Assembly (NCBI RefSeq): GCF_009910845.1
Contig: NZ_SIJB01000026.1
Coordinates: 1 to 64,000 of the forward strand
Length of the DNA: 64,000 nt
Source: Chengkuizengella marina
GTDB lineage: Bacteria; Bacillota; Bacilli; Paenibacillales; KCTC-33759
Direction: 5' to 3'
Shown here: in pieces, positions 37,096 to 45,661 of the stretch
Layout of the letters: each line of letters starts with the position of its first letter
How positions within the stretch are numbered: the stretch's first letter is position 1
Notes under the pieces: generated by a model
What the model saw: the letters and a program-made list of their open reading frames with translations, nothing else
Databases searched by the model: none
Told to the model about the DNA's origin: nothing
Program-made: the position numbers and the translations under genes

Positions 37096-37110
37096 ACCAC
37101 AAAAGTGAAG
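37096..37110 (+). repeat. Left-end fragment of the repeat element, B3
   Basis: ACCACAAAAGTGAAG repeats the left end of copy B1, followed by CGAACTTTGTCAGTTAG, which resembles the B1 interior. No right end follows before acuC. The spacing from B2 equals the linker between A1 and A2, so elements appear in tandem. Confidence 0.5.
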
Positions 37111-37175
37111 CGAACTTTGTCAGTTAGAAATTTCGTAGAACAATAACCAAAAGAAGCTAAAAGGAGCTAAGTAAA

Positions 37176-38351
37176 GTGAGTATAAATTCAGCATTTATTT
37201 ATCATCCTCAGACCTTAAACTATAAATTTAATGAACATCATCCATTTAATCAGAAGCGTCTAACTTTAACGATAGATCTACTAAAAAAATCCGGTGCTTT
37301 AAATGAAGAGAATATAATCACTCCAAATCCAGCTTCAGATGAATCTATTCATGCTGTACATCAAACTGAATTTATTCAAGCCGTGAAAGGATTAAGTTCA
37401 CCCTCCCCATCCACAAAAGCATTGTCACAAGCTGAAAAGTTTGGACTTGATAAAGGCGACACACCTTATTTTATAAACATGCATGAAATTACATCTATTG
37501 TAGCTGGAGGGTCAATAGAAGCAAGTAAACAAGTCATGTCAGGACAATATTCACACGCTCTTCATTTAGGAGGAGGATTGCATCACGCGATGCCAGATAG
37601 ATCTGCTGGTTTTTGTGTATATAACGATGCTGCAATTGCCATTCAATACATCCGTAAAAATTATGGAGCAAAGGTATTGTTTGTAGATACAGATGTTCAT
37701 CATGGAGATGGAGTTCAATGGTCTTTTTACGCAGATCCAGAAGTTTTCACTTTCTCAATACATGAAACAGGGAAATACTTATTCCCAGGTACAGGGTATG
37801 TTACCGAACGAGGAGAAGATAGCGGTTTTGGATTTAATTTAAACCTTCCTATGGAACCGTATACAGAGGACGAATCGTGGCTGAAATGTTTCAGTGAAAC
37901 ATTGGAAAGAATTGTGAAAAGCTTCAGACCAGATGTCATTGTCAGCTTACATGGTTGTGATGCCCATGTTTATGATCCTCTTTCACACATACATTGCAGC
38001 ATGGATATTTATCTAAAAATGCCTCAAATCATTCATAACCTGGCTCATGAATACTGCAACGGACAATGGATCGCACTTGGTGGCGGAGGATACGATATTT
38101 ATCGTGTTGTACCAAGGGCCTGGAGTCTGCTATGGATGGTGATGTCAGAACACCCATTAATCCATTCTCTTATAGAAAAACCAAACCTTATACTGCCTGA
38201 AGCGTGGATTCAACAATGGCAAAAAGAAAGTCCAAAAATACTTCCAAATACTTGGTTAGATAAAAAAGAAGAATGGGATCCAATGCCTAGACGTGCGGAA
38301 ATTACAAAACAGAATGAAAAAACAAAAGAGATAGCATTAACATACTGTTAA
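37176..38351 (+). CDS. acuC: Acetoin utilization protein AcuC, class I histone-deacetylase-like
   Basis: AcuC is a zinc-dependent deacetylase that reactivates AcsA by reversing AcuA acetylation. The active-site segment GGGLHHAMPDRSAGFCVYND near 129-148 has the paired histidines, and DTDVHHGDGVQ near 173-183 binds the metal; GGGGYDI near 305 is the late loop. The length of 391 residues is normal. The start is GTG at 37176, nine bases after AAGGAG. Its likely partner acuA lies upstream on the same strand, beyond the repeat elements. Confidence 0.94.
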   Translation: MSINSAFIYHPQTLNYKFNEHHPFNQKRLTLTIDLLKKSGALNEENIITPNPASDESIHAVHQTEFIQAVKGLSSPSPSTKALSQAEKFGLDKGDTPYFINMHEITSIVAGGSIEASKQVMSGQYSHALHLGGGLHHAMPDRSAGFCVYNDAAIAIQYIRKNYGAKVLFVDTDVHHGDGVQWSFYADPEVFTFSIHETGKYLFPGTGYVTERGEDSGFGFNLNLPMEPYTEDESWLKCFSETLERIVKSFRPDVIVSLHGCDAHVYDPLSHIHCSMDIYLKMPQIIHNLAHEYCNGQWIALGGGGYDIYRVVPRAWSLLWMVMSEHPLIHSLIEKPNLILPEAWIQQWQKESPKILPNTWLDKKEEWDPMPRRAEITKQNEKTKEIALTYC

Positions 38352-38355
38352 ATGT

Positions 38356-38395
38356 AGAAATCCCGAATGTCACAAAAACATAAAACGGGATTTCT
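38356..38395 (+). terminator. Hairpin terminator after acuC
   Basis: AGAAATCCCG and CGGGATTTCT form a ten-pair stem with a 20-base loop, starting four bases after the acuC stop. The T tract is short, so efficiency is uncertain. Confidence 0.6.
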
Positions 38396-38555
38396 TAGTC
38401 ATTACAACATTACCGATTAATATAGGAACCGCTAGTTTTAAACTAATGGGGACAATCGGACCGTCAAATATACTTTTTGTTAATTTATCATGTTCCTTTT
38501 CATTTTTTTGTTCCTTCACTTCTTTTTCTGAAATTAATTCTTGTCCTGTGCTCAT
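38370..38555 (-). pseudogene. Truncated MATE efflux family gene remnant
   Basis: AGGAGGTG is spaced 8 bases from an ATG at 38555, so translation initiation signals are intact. The protein has a charged leader (ISEKEVKEQKNEKEHDK) and then SIFDGPIVPISLKLAVPILIGN, which looks like the cytoplasmic start and first half-helix of a MATE-type multidrug exporter. After VVM the frame runs into the acuC terminator hairpin and stops. The remaining about 400 residues are gone. A deletion joined the gene to the acuC 3' end. MATE assignment rests on this short segment. Confidence 0.6.
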
Positions 38556-38606
38556 TATTTTTTCACCTCCTTTCACAATTTGATAGAATTCAATTTTTCT
38601 GTTAAA

Positions 38607-39728
38607 TTATTTTCTTGACCTTTTCGTGTTATACCCTTTATCTCCATAAGGTTGTAATTCATTCAGCCATTTTTCTTCAAGTTTTTTTAAGGCATCCCAT
38701 TTATCTAAGTGTTCATCCTCTTTATATTCTAAAAGCTCTAATACTTCAAAAGAAAACGCCTCTTTCCCATACTTTTTGTAATCATTTTGCAATTTTTTAA
38801 TAGGATAACTGCCCATATCCAGTTGAAATTGTTTCCCGTTCATAGATTTCAAATTCATACTGCTACCAATAAAAACCTTTTGATTTTGATTATTTTTAAT
38901 CTGATACACACCCGCTTCCAATTTTGTATCCATATAGGTTTGTACCGCTTCTTTTCTATTCAACATCTCTTCTCCCTCCTTCAGCCAATACTCACTTCCA
39001 TCTGATTTTCTGTCTAAAAAACCATATTGAATTAAATACCTTCTTAAAGTTACATAGTCATCATACACTGCAGACAAAATTCGATTCAGTTCCTTCTCTG
39101 TATAGATTCGTTTACTTTCAATTTTTTTAACGATTTCTCTAAGGACAACCAATTTATGCTTTTCCTTCATTGAAAATGTTTTTAGAGGACCATCAGTACC
39201 TTCAGAAAAGTATTTTTTTATAATATCTGCGCTCTCCTTTTCAGTAACAACATAACGATCGTCCACCATGGTTGCTGTTTTATGAGGAATAACAAAATTA
39301 GATCCATTTTTTTCATTTTCTTTTAAAAGCTCCATCATCACTAAAAAAACTTTTGACTGACGTTCCTTCTCTTTTAAAGCAAAACGATGATTTCGAATCG
39401 TTGAAGTACTTCCTATTCCAGTTTCCTTCTGAACTTCTTTATCATTTTTCCCTTCAAAAAAGAGTCGCAGTAATGTGTTTTGATGATCGGTTAAACCCGT
39501 AATTTTTTTATCCATAGCAATTAAATAATGAAATACCGATTGATGCACTTGATCAATATGAATGCGTATATACTTACTAGCATCATACAAAATCCCCTCG
39601 TTGGGATAAATAATTCCTTTCTCAATTTTTTCCCCACAAAGCAAACATTTATAATTTTCCTCTTCTTCTTTAAATCCACATTTCATTTCTTCTAGTGGCG
39701 CATTCCAAAATAGGTCTAAATTTTTCAT
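38607..39728 (-). CDS. DUF2087 regulator with GIY-YIG-like C-terminal domain
   Basis: A 373-residue multidomain protein. The N-terminus has a CLLCGEKI cysteine pair near 28-35 and a later HIDQVH (zinc-finger-like). Next come a LuxR-like HTH (LTDHQNTLLRLFFEGKND, about 79-96), a DUF2087 domain (VVLREIVKKIESKR, about 199-212, to RRYLIQYGFLDR), and a C-terminal GIY-YIG-like domain (GVYQIKN about 280, FIGSS). The YIG tyrosine is Phe and the usual arginine after NLK is missing, so nuclease activity is doubtful. The start at 39728 follows AAAGGTG. The function is unknown; it is probably regulatory. Confidence 0.8.
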   Translation of the reverse strand: MKNLDLFWNAPLEEMKCGFKEEEENYKCLLCGEKIEKGIIYPNEGILYDASKYIRIHIDQVHQSVFHYLIAMDKKITGLTDHQNTLLRLFFEGKNDKEVQKETGIGSTSTIRNHRFALKEKERQSKVFLVMMELLKENEKNGSNFVIPHKTATMVDDRYVVTEKESADIIKKYFSEGTDGPLKTFSMKEKHKLVVLREIVKKIESKRIYTEKELNRILSAVYDDYVTLRRYLIQYGFLDRKSDGSEYWLKEGEEMLNRKEAVQTYMDTKLEAGVYQIKNNQNQKVFIGSSMNLKSMNGKQFQLDMGSYPIKKLQNDYKKYGKEAFSFEVLELLEYKEDEHLDKWDALKKLEEKWLNELQPYGDKGYNTKRSRK

Positions 39729-39852
39729 TTTATAAACACCTTTCATTATTATCTAAATATATATAGATTTATTATTATTTTGTTTATATATTTATAAACA
39801 TTATATTTATTTGTCTGTAGAATGTCAAACATTCTTTCGATTTGTTTACTTA

Positions 39853-39881
39853 TAAAAAAAATTACATCCAAATGGATGTAA
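39853..39881 (-). terminator. Intrinsic terminator after spoVIF
   Basis: TTACATCC and GGATGTAA form an eight-pair stem with a four-base loop, followed on the minus strand by eight T. The 280 bases around it (39729-40008) hold no convincing gene; a frame at 39749-39994 reads through the hairpin and lacks a ribosome binding site. Confidence 0.85.
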
Positions 39882-40008
39882 TAAGATAAGGTATTGGTTT
39901 GACTGTAAGTATTCCAAGAAGGAAAGATGAATCTACGGGTTTTTTTAAAAAAAACCATCTCTATCAAACACATAAGAGGGATATAAATGGTCATTATTTC
40001 ATTAGTTC

Positions 40009-40296
40009 TTACCTAAACATTCCCCACAACTTTATCATATGAAATGTATTATTCGGATCAATTTTTTGATCAATTACAAAATTAATGATTTTATTGCTTG
40101 TTGCTGTGTCAACTTTGATCCCTAAAATTCTTGATACTTTTTGTAAAAGAGATTTCACTTTTGTACGACTTTGCAAATCTTTTTTTGCTACACCATCTAA
40201 CGCTTTTTTTACTCGTTCTAAGTATACATCGTTTTGCAATTTTTTCTTCACACGTTCTACTAGTGATTCGGGTATTCCATATTCTTGATAGCCCAT
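40009..40296 (-). CDS. spoVIF: Stage VI sporulation protein F-like
   Basis: A 95-residue basic protein, MGYQEYGIPESLVERVKKKL at the start and INFVIDQKIDPNNTFHMIKLWGMFR (split: INFVIDQKIDPNN, FHMIKLWGMFR) at the end. The C-terminal half matches the pattern I know from Paenibacillus proteins annotated as SpoVIF, which acts in spore coat assembly under GerE-stage control. GGAGGTGTG lies before the ATG. It stands alone with its own terminator, as expected for a sporulation gene. Confidence 0.75.
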   Translation of the reverse strand: MGYQEYGIPESLVERVKKKLQNDVYLERVKKALDGVAKKDLQSRTKVKSLLQKVSRILGIKVDTATSNKIINFVIDQKIDPNNTFHMIKLWGMFR

Positions 40297-40538
40297 TAAT
40301 CACACCTCCATAATGCAATGTTTATGATGAAGGTGTTAAATATGTACCTATAAATGAAAAGAAAAAATCAAAAAATTTAAAACAAATTACTAATAAAGTG
40401 AAATCACATCTATTTAACCACCTTTTTAATGCATTTGTTGGTATGGTCATACAATTTATGATTGTTTCTTGTCATAATATTACAATCTTCTAATATAACT
40501 AGTTACTATAAAGACAGGCTATAAAGGAGCGTAAAAAG

Positions 40539-41186
40539 ATGTCCTTACTTTTAATTAAACATATAATTCTCGGGTTATCCATCGCAGCACCCATTGGGCC
40601 AATTAATATTGAAATTCTTAGAAGAGGATTATCTCAAGGATTCTGGCCGTCACTCTTTGTAGGTGCAGGAGGAATGACTGCTGATTGTGCCTTAATGTTT
40701 TTCATGTATCAAGGACTTGCTCGACTATTAACCTTAGATGGGGTTCAGCTTACTTTCATTATTTTCGGAGCGGTGGTATTGATGCATACAGGTCTACAAA
40801 GTTTAATAAAACAAAAAGAATCGATAATGACTAATGAATGGCACTCTATCAACTCTAGTACTGGATTAATGAATTCATTTTTAACAGGAGTGTTTATTGC
40901 TGCTTTTAACCCCCTAAATATTCTTTTTTGGTTGGGTATATATGGATCAGTGTTAAGTGAAACCTTTAACGATGACAACAAAATAAAGGCATTTTTTATC
41001 AGTAGTGCTGTTTTTATAGGGATCGGATTGTGGAACTTAAATTTAGCTCTCATCGTTCACTTTGGAAGAAAATCACTTAACCCAAGCACATTGAAAAGGA
41101 TCTCACTTGTTGCAAGTCTCATTATACTAGGATTTGGTCTTCATTTAAGTTACCAAGCCATTATGAGAATGCTGGATATGATGTAA
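40539..41186 (+). CDS. LysE family transporter
   Basis: A 215-residue membrane protein of the LysE/RhtB exporter superfamily, six predicted hydrophobic segments. The signature is clear: IILGLSIAAPIGPINIEILRRGLSQGFWP (split: LSIAAPIGPINIEI, RRGLSQGFWPSLFVGAGG) near residues 8-46, and FLTGVFIAAFNPLNILFWLG near 108-127. These proteins export amino acids or related small molecules; the substrate here is unknown. AAGGAG precedes the ATG. It lies upstream of egtBD on the same strand with a 160-base gap. Confidence 0.88.
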   Translation: MSLLLIKHIILGLSIAAPIGPINIEILRRGLSQGFWPSLFVGAGGMTADCALMFFMYQGLARLLTLDGVQLTFIIFGAVVLMHTGLQSLIKQKESIMTNEWHSINSSTGLMNSFLTGVFIAAFNPLNILFWLGIYGSVLSETFNDDNKIKAFFISSAVFIGIGLWNLNLALIVHFGRKSLNPSTLKRISLVASLIILGFGLHLSYQAIMRMLDMM

Positions 41187-41350
41187 CATAGCATTAAGTA
41201 CTTCAACCTTCATAGTAATTTAGTAAGATTATATATTTGTTCATAATATATGTGTAGAATTCATATATTCTCTTAGTTACTATATGCTGTTAATTCAATT
41301 TACCAAAAGGAGGGGTCGTTATCCATATTCAAACAAATAGAAATAATCTT

Positions 41351-42577
41351 TTGTTAGAAAAATACCAGTATACGAGAAACTTAACACTACATATCGTTAA
41401 ACCCTTAGAAATTGAGGATTTTGGTATGCAGGGGATGGTAGATGTAAGTCCTCCCAAATGGCATTTAGCCCATACAACCTGGTTTTTTGAAGACTTTATT
41501 TTAATGAATTATAAACCTGGCTATAACTATTACTTAAAAGATGCAAGAAGGTTGTTTAATTCCTACTATGAAACATTGAGCAAACCGTTCCCTAGATCAA
41601 AAAGAGGTCTTATTTCTCGACCAACTGTAAGAGAAGTATTAGATTACCGAAGTGCAGTCGATGAAGAAATCATTGCACTATTAGAGCAAAGTGATGAGTT
41701 AGATGAAAAGCTCTGCTCCTTAATTCTATTAGGTATTCACCATGAACAGCAGCATCAAGAACTTTTAATTACTGATCTTAAATATAATTTCTCAATTAAC
41801 CCTTTAAAACCTGCTTATAAAGAAGGTATTGATAACCCATCGGATTATTCGTCTATCCTGCCTCTAAAATGGATGTATTTTGAGGGGGGAACTACGACGA
41901 TTGGAACTAATAACAATAATTTTTCATTCGATAATGAACAACCTGCTCACAAACACTATCTATATCCTTTTTCGATCGCCAACAGACCCATAACAAATGG
42001 TGAGTATCTTGAATTTATCAAAGATAACGGTTATGAGGAAGCCATAAACTGGCTTTCTGATGGTTGGGAAACTGTCACAAGACAAAAGTGGAAATCACCA
42101 CTTTATTGGGAATGTATAAACGGAACTTGGTTTCAATTTACACTCTCTGGATTAAAACCCATTGTAAAAGAACAACCTGTTACACATATTAGCTTTTATG
42201 AAGCCGATGCTTATGCAAGATGGATCGGTTACCGCCTCCCTACCGAACAAGAGTGGGAACATGCATTTCAAAATACGCCAGTGGAAGGAAAGTTTCTAGA
42301 AAATCTTCTTTTTAATGAAAGGTACGAATCAGATAAAACAATTTTCGGTACAGTTTGGGAGTGGACGTCAAGCCCTTATACTCCTTATCCACAAAGTGCC
42401 AGACAAGAAGGTGCTTTAGGAGAATACAATGCCAAATTCATGAGTAACCAAATGGTTTTGCGTGGTGGGTCCAGTGCTACTCCTTGCAATCATATTCGAA
42501 CAACTTACCGTAATTTTTTCCACCCGGATAAAAGATGGCAATTTAGTGGCATTCGTTTAGCCAAGGAGGAACGATAA
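41351..42577 (+). CDS. egtB: Ergothioneine biosynthesis sulfoxide synthase EgtB
   Basis: A mononuclear iron enzyme joining a thiol to hercynine. The N-terminal DinB-like domain supplies iron ligands: HLAHTTWFFEDF near 38-49 and HHEQQHQE near 136-143. The C-terminal FGE-sulfatase fold contains WMYFEGGTTTIGT near 175 and VLRGGSSATP near 375-384. The listed start is TTG at 41351, which has no ribosome binding site. AAGGAGGGG at 41307-41315 is ideally placed for an ATC codon at 41321 in the same frame, ten codons earlier, so the true start may be non-standard or mutated. egtD follows one base later. Confidence 0.9.
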   Translation: MLEKYQYTRNLTLHIVKPLEIEDFGMQGMVDVSPPKWHLAHTTWFFEDFILMNYKPGYNYYLKDARRLFNSYYETLSKPFPRSKRGLISRPTVREVLDYRSAVDEEIIALLEQSDELDEKLCSLILLGIHHEQQHQELLITDLKYNFSINPLKPAYKEGIDNPSDYSSILPLKWMYFEGGTTTIGTNNNNFSFDNEQPAHKHYLYPFSIANRPITNGEYLEFIKDNGYEEAINWLSDGWETVTRQKWKSPLYWECINGTWFQFTLSGLKPIVKEQPVTHISFYEADAYARWIGYRLPTEQEWEHAFQNTPVEGKFLENLLFNERYESDKTIFGTVWEWTSSPYTPYPQSARQEGALGEYNAKFMSNQMVLRGGSSATPCNHIRTTYRNFFHPDKRWQFSGIRLAKEER

Positions 42578-42578
42578 C

Positions 42579-43547
42579 ATGTTGCAACCAAAGCAAATGA
42601 TCGTTGATTTGAATCCTCCTGTTTCCTCTTTAAAAGAAGAAGTCTTAAAGGGATTAAGACAAGATCAAAAACAGCTACATCCCAAATGGTTTTACGATGA
42701 ACAAGGAAGCAAACTTTTTAATCAGATCACTACTTTACCTGAATATTATTTAACTCGTAAAGAAAAAGAAATATTAACAAACAATCACTCTGATATTTGT
42801 GCTCTAATTGGTCATCGTTCTCCATTATTTGAGTTAGGATGCGGTAATGAAGAAAAAATACAACTAATTTTAGAATCTTTACAAAGCGGAAATCGTTATG
42901 TTCCCATTGATATTTCACAAGAAGCTTTAAACAGTACTGTTGAAAAATTACTTGATTCATTTCCTTTATTGGATGTAAAAGCAATTCGTGCTGACTATAC
43001 ACAAGCCTTATCGTTCTTATGTCAAGGGTCAAAAGAAAAAAAAGTCATTTTATTTCTTGGTTCAACGATTGGAAATTTGAATGGAAATGATAGGGAGAAG
43101 CTTCTACACCAATTATCCAATAATCTAAACCATCATGATGGTTTACTTATTGGCATTGATCTCATAAAATCACCCATTTTATTAGAAGCAGCTTATAACG
43201 ATTCACAAGGCATTACGGCTGCATTTAACAAAAACTTACTTCACAGAATTAACAGAGAGCTTCATGCCAATTTTCAAGTGGAACAATTCACACATCATGC
43301 TTTTTTCAACAATGTTAAAAATAGAATCGAAATGCACCTTATCAGCAAGACGAATCAAGAAGTATTGATTGGCGATGAGACTTTTTCTTTTCTTTCAGAA
43401 GAAACGATTCACACTGAGAATTCTTATAAGTTCAATCTCAAAGAATTCGAACAAACGCTATTCAAAGTAGGACTTTGCATGCGTAATTTCTGGACAGATA
43501 AACAAAATTACTTTGCCGTAACATATATAGAACCAATCACAAAATAA
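42579..43547 (+). CDS. egtD: L-histidine N-alpha-methyltransferase EgtD
   Basis: EgtD trimethylates histidine to hercynine, the first step of ergothioneine synthesis. The N-terminal block KWFYDEQGSKLFNQITTLPEYYLTRKE (split: KWFYDEQGSKLF, LPEYYLTRKE) near 28-54 is diagnostic. FELGCGNEEKI near 83 binds S-adenosylmethionine, LFLGSTIGNL near 153-162 and the histidine-binding C-terminus follow. The length of 322 residues is normal. AAGGAGG precedes the ATG. No egtA, egtC or egtE is nearby, so the pathway is probably the short version using a free thiol such as cysteine; this is inference. Confidence 0.95.
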   Translation: MLQPKQMIVDLNPPVSSLKEEVLKGLRQDQKQLHPKWFYDEQGSKLFNQITTLPEYYLTRKEKEILTNNHSDICALIGHRSPLFELGCGNEEKIQLILESLQSGNRYVPIDISQEALNSTVEKLLDSFPLLDVKAIRADYTQALSFLCQGSKEKKVILFLGSTIGNLNGNDREKLLHQLSNNLNHHDGLLIGIDLIKSPILLEAAYNDSQGITAAFNKNLLHRINRELHANFQVEQFTHHAFFNNVKNRIEMHLISKTNQEVLIGDETFSFLSEETIHTENSYKFNLKEFEQTLFKVGLCMRNFWTDKQNYFAVTYIEPITK

Positions 43548-43549
43548 CT

Positions 43550-43603
43550 AAAGCGACTACAAATTCCTTCAATTCACATTGAATGGAATAACGAGTCGCT
43601 TTT
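43550..43603. terminator. Bidirectional hairpin terminator between egtD and recG
   Basis: AAAGCGACT and AGTCGCTTT form the base of a long hairpin, with an inner stem TTCAAT-TCAC-ATTGAA. T runs lie on both strands. It separates the convergent egtD and recG genes. Confidence 0.75.
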
Positions 43604-43609
43604 CTGTTT

Positions 43610-45661
43610 CTAGTCTAATTCCTTCTCTAACAACTGATCCTGATCCAATAGCTCACGAAGTGGCAAATATTTTGCAGCAGTCCAAAACTCTTCTGACTTC
43701 ACTAACTCTGCCGCATCCTCTCTCGCCATCTCTAATACTTCAAAATCATGAGCTAGATCTGCCACGCGAAACTCAGGCATTCCGCTTTGTTTTGTACCAA
43801 AAAAGTCACCTGGTCCCCTTAATTCTAAGTCCATACGAGCGATTTCAAATCCATCATTTGTTTTCGTCATAGAACGCATTCTCTCTTGTCCCATCTCTGA
43901 TTTGGGATCGGCGATTAGTATACAGTAAGATTGGGCTTGTCCTCTTCCAACTCTGCCCCGTAATTGGTGAAGCTGTGATAAACCAAAACGATCTGCATCA
44001 TAAATGACCATGACAGTAGCGTTTGGCACATTGACTCCAACTTCAACTACAGTTGTAGATACAAGCACTTGTACTTCATTTTCACTAAACTGTAACATCA
44101 CCTGTTCTTTTTCGTCAGCTGCTTGTCTTCCATGTAATAAACCTACTTTGTAACCAACTAAAAACGCTTGTATTTCTGCATGTAAATCAATAGCATTCTG
44201 TACATCAATCTTATCCGATTCTTCAATCAAGGGACAGATAACATAAGCTTGACGATGAGCCTTTAATTCTTTTTGAATGAAACCAAGCACTCTTTTCATC
44301 AAATTGTGTTTTACCCAGTAAGTTTTAATTTCTTTCCTACCTTTTGGCAACTCCTTCAATGTAGATACATCCATATCTCCAAAAGCAGTTATAGCTAACG
44401 TTCTAGGAATGGGAGTAGCTGTCATTGTGAGAACATCAGGGTTCAAGCCCTTATGTCTGAAAATGGTTCGTTGATTTACACCAAAACGATGTTGTTCATC
44501 TGTTACAACCAACCCTAAGCTTCTAAAATGTACATTTTCCTGTATTAAAGCATGAGTACCGACTACGATATCAATGAGACCGGATTGTAATGATGCAAGA
44601 ACGTCTTTTCTTTGTTTATTCGTTAAACTACCCACTAACAATCCAATCTCAAGCCCATAGGAAGCAAATAAATCTTGTAAAGATTGATAATGCTGTTCCG
44701 CTAGTATTTCAGTTGGTACCATCATCGCACCCTGAAAACCTGATTTAAAATTTGCATAAAGAGCTGCTGCTGCAACCACCGTTTTACCTGATCCTACATC
44801 CCCTTGTAATAAACGGTTCATACTATAAGGCTGTCGTAAATCAGAAAGAAGTTCGGCGATTACTTTTTTCTGTGAATCAGTCAGCTGAAACGGAAGTGAA
44901 CGAACAAACTTACGTATATCCTCAGAATCAAAAATATGCTGAATACCATCAGCTTTTGAACGTGATGTTGAGCGAAAAATCATCAGTTTAAGTTGAAATA
45001 AAAATAGCTCCTCATAAACTAAACGTCGCCTTGCTTCTGTACCATCTAAAGCATCTTGAGGATGGTGAATGGACATGATAGCTTGTTTACGAGGAATCAA
45101 ATTATGTTTTTCACTATAAAATGCAGGGATAGGATCTCTAATCAGTCCACCATATTGTTGGAGTGCCTGATGTATGATTTTTCGAATCCACTTTTGGGTG
45201 ATAGATCCTCCTACAGAATAAACAGGTTGCAACGAACCTGCTTGAGGGGAATGGGTTCCAGGAAATTCAGATTCTGAAACGGTCAAAACCTGCCTTTTAG
45301 AATCCCATTTCCCAGTTACAATGATTTCTTTACCGATGATCAGACGATCCTTAAGAAAATGACGATTAAACCATACGGATGTAATCATAAACTGATCATC
45401 GACCATCATTTTACAAGTCATTCTTGATTTATTTCGCCCATATCGTTGAACTTGCGGTAAGCTATGTATCTTTGCTTGTACTGTAATCCTATCTCCATCC
45501 TCGACTTCAGAGAGGTCACGTAAACGATAATCTTCATAACGAAAAGGAAAATACTCAATTAGATCTGAAACAGAATGAATTCCTAGTGCGTTTAAATCTT
45601 TACTCCTCGCCGCACCTAACCCATGAATATCTTGGAGCGGGATTTGATGCAAATTATTCAT
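43610..45661 (-). CDS. recG: ATP-dependent DNA helicase RecG
   Basis: RecG remodels stalled replication forks and branched DNA. An N-terminal wedge/OB domain (about 1-230, GLGAARSKDLNALGI at 15-29) is followed by the helicase core: QGDVGSGKTVVA near 286, motif II DEQHRFG near 388-394, TATPIPRTLA near 413-422 and QLRGRVGRG near 565-573. The length of 683 residues is normal. It overlaps the DegV gene by 8 bases. In B. subtilis the sda genes lie upstream; here their place is taken by degV. Confidence 0.97.
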   Translation of the reverse strand: MNNLHQIPLQDIHGLGAARSKDLNALGIHSVSDLIEYFPFRYEDYRLRDLSEVEDGDRITVQAKIHSLPQVQRYGRNKSRMTCKMMVDDQFMITSVWFNRHFLKDRLIIGKEIIVTGKWDSKRQVLTVSESEFPGTHSPQAGSLQPVYSVGGSITQKWIRKIIHQALQQYGGLIRDPIPAFYSEKHNLIPRKQAIMSIHHPQDALDGTEARRRLVYEELFLFQLKLMIFRSTSRSKADGIQHIFDSEDIRKFVRSLPFQLTDSQKKVIAELLSDLRQPYSMNRLLQGDVGSGKTVVAAAALYANFKSGFQGAMMVPTEILAEQHYQSLQDLFASYGLEIGLLVGSLTNKQRKDVLASLQSGLIDIVVGTHALIQENVHFRSLGLVVTDEQHRFGVNQRTIFRHKGLNPDVLTMTATPIPRTLAITAFGDMDVSTLKELPKGRKEIKTYWVKHNLMKRVLGFIQKELKAHRQAYVICPLIEESDKIDVQNAIDLHAEIQAFLVGYKVGLLHGRQAADEKEQVMLQFSENEVQVLVSTTVVEVGVNVPNATVMVIYDADRFGLSQLHQLRGRVGRGQAQSYCILIADPKSEMGQERMRSMTKTNDGFEIARMDLELRGPGDFFGTKQSGMPEFRVADLAHDFEVLEMAREDAAELVKSEEFWTAAKYLPLRELLDQDQLLEKELD

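Noticed and set aside
39749-39994. 81-codon minus-strand frame between the DUF2087 gene and spoVIF
   Set aside because: No ribosome binding site, AT-rich composition with long Ile/Tyr/Asn runs, and it reads through a strong terminator hairpin at 39853-39881.
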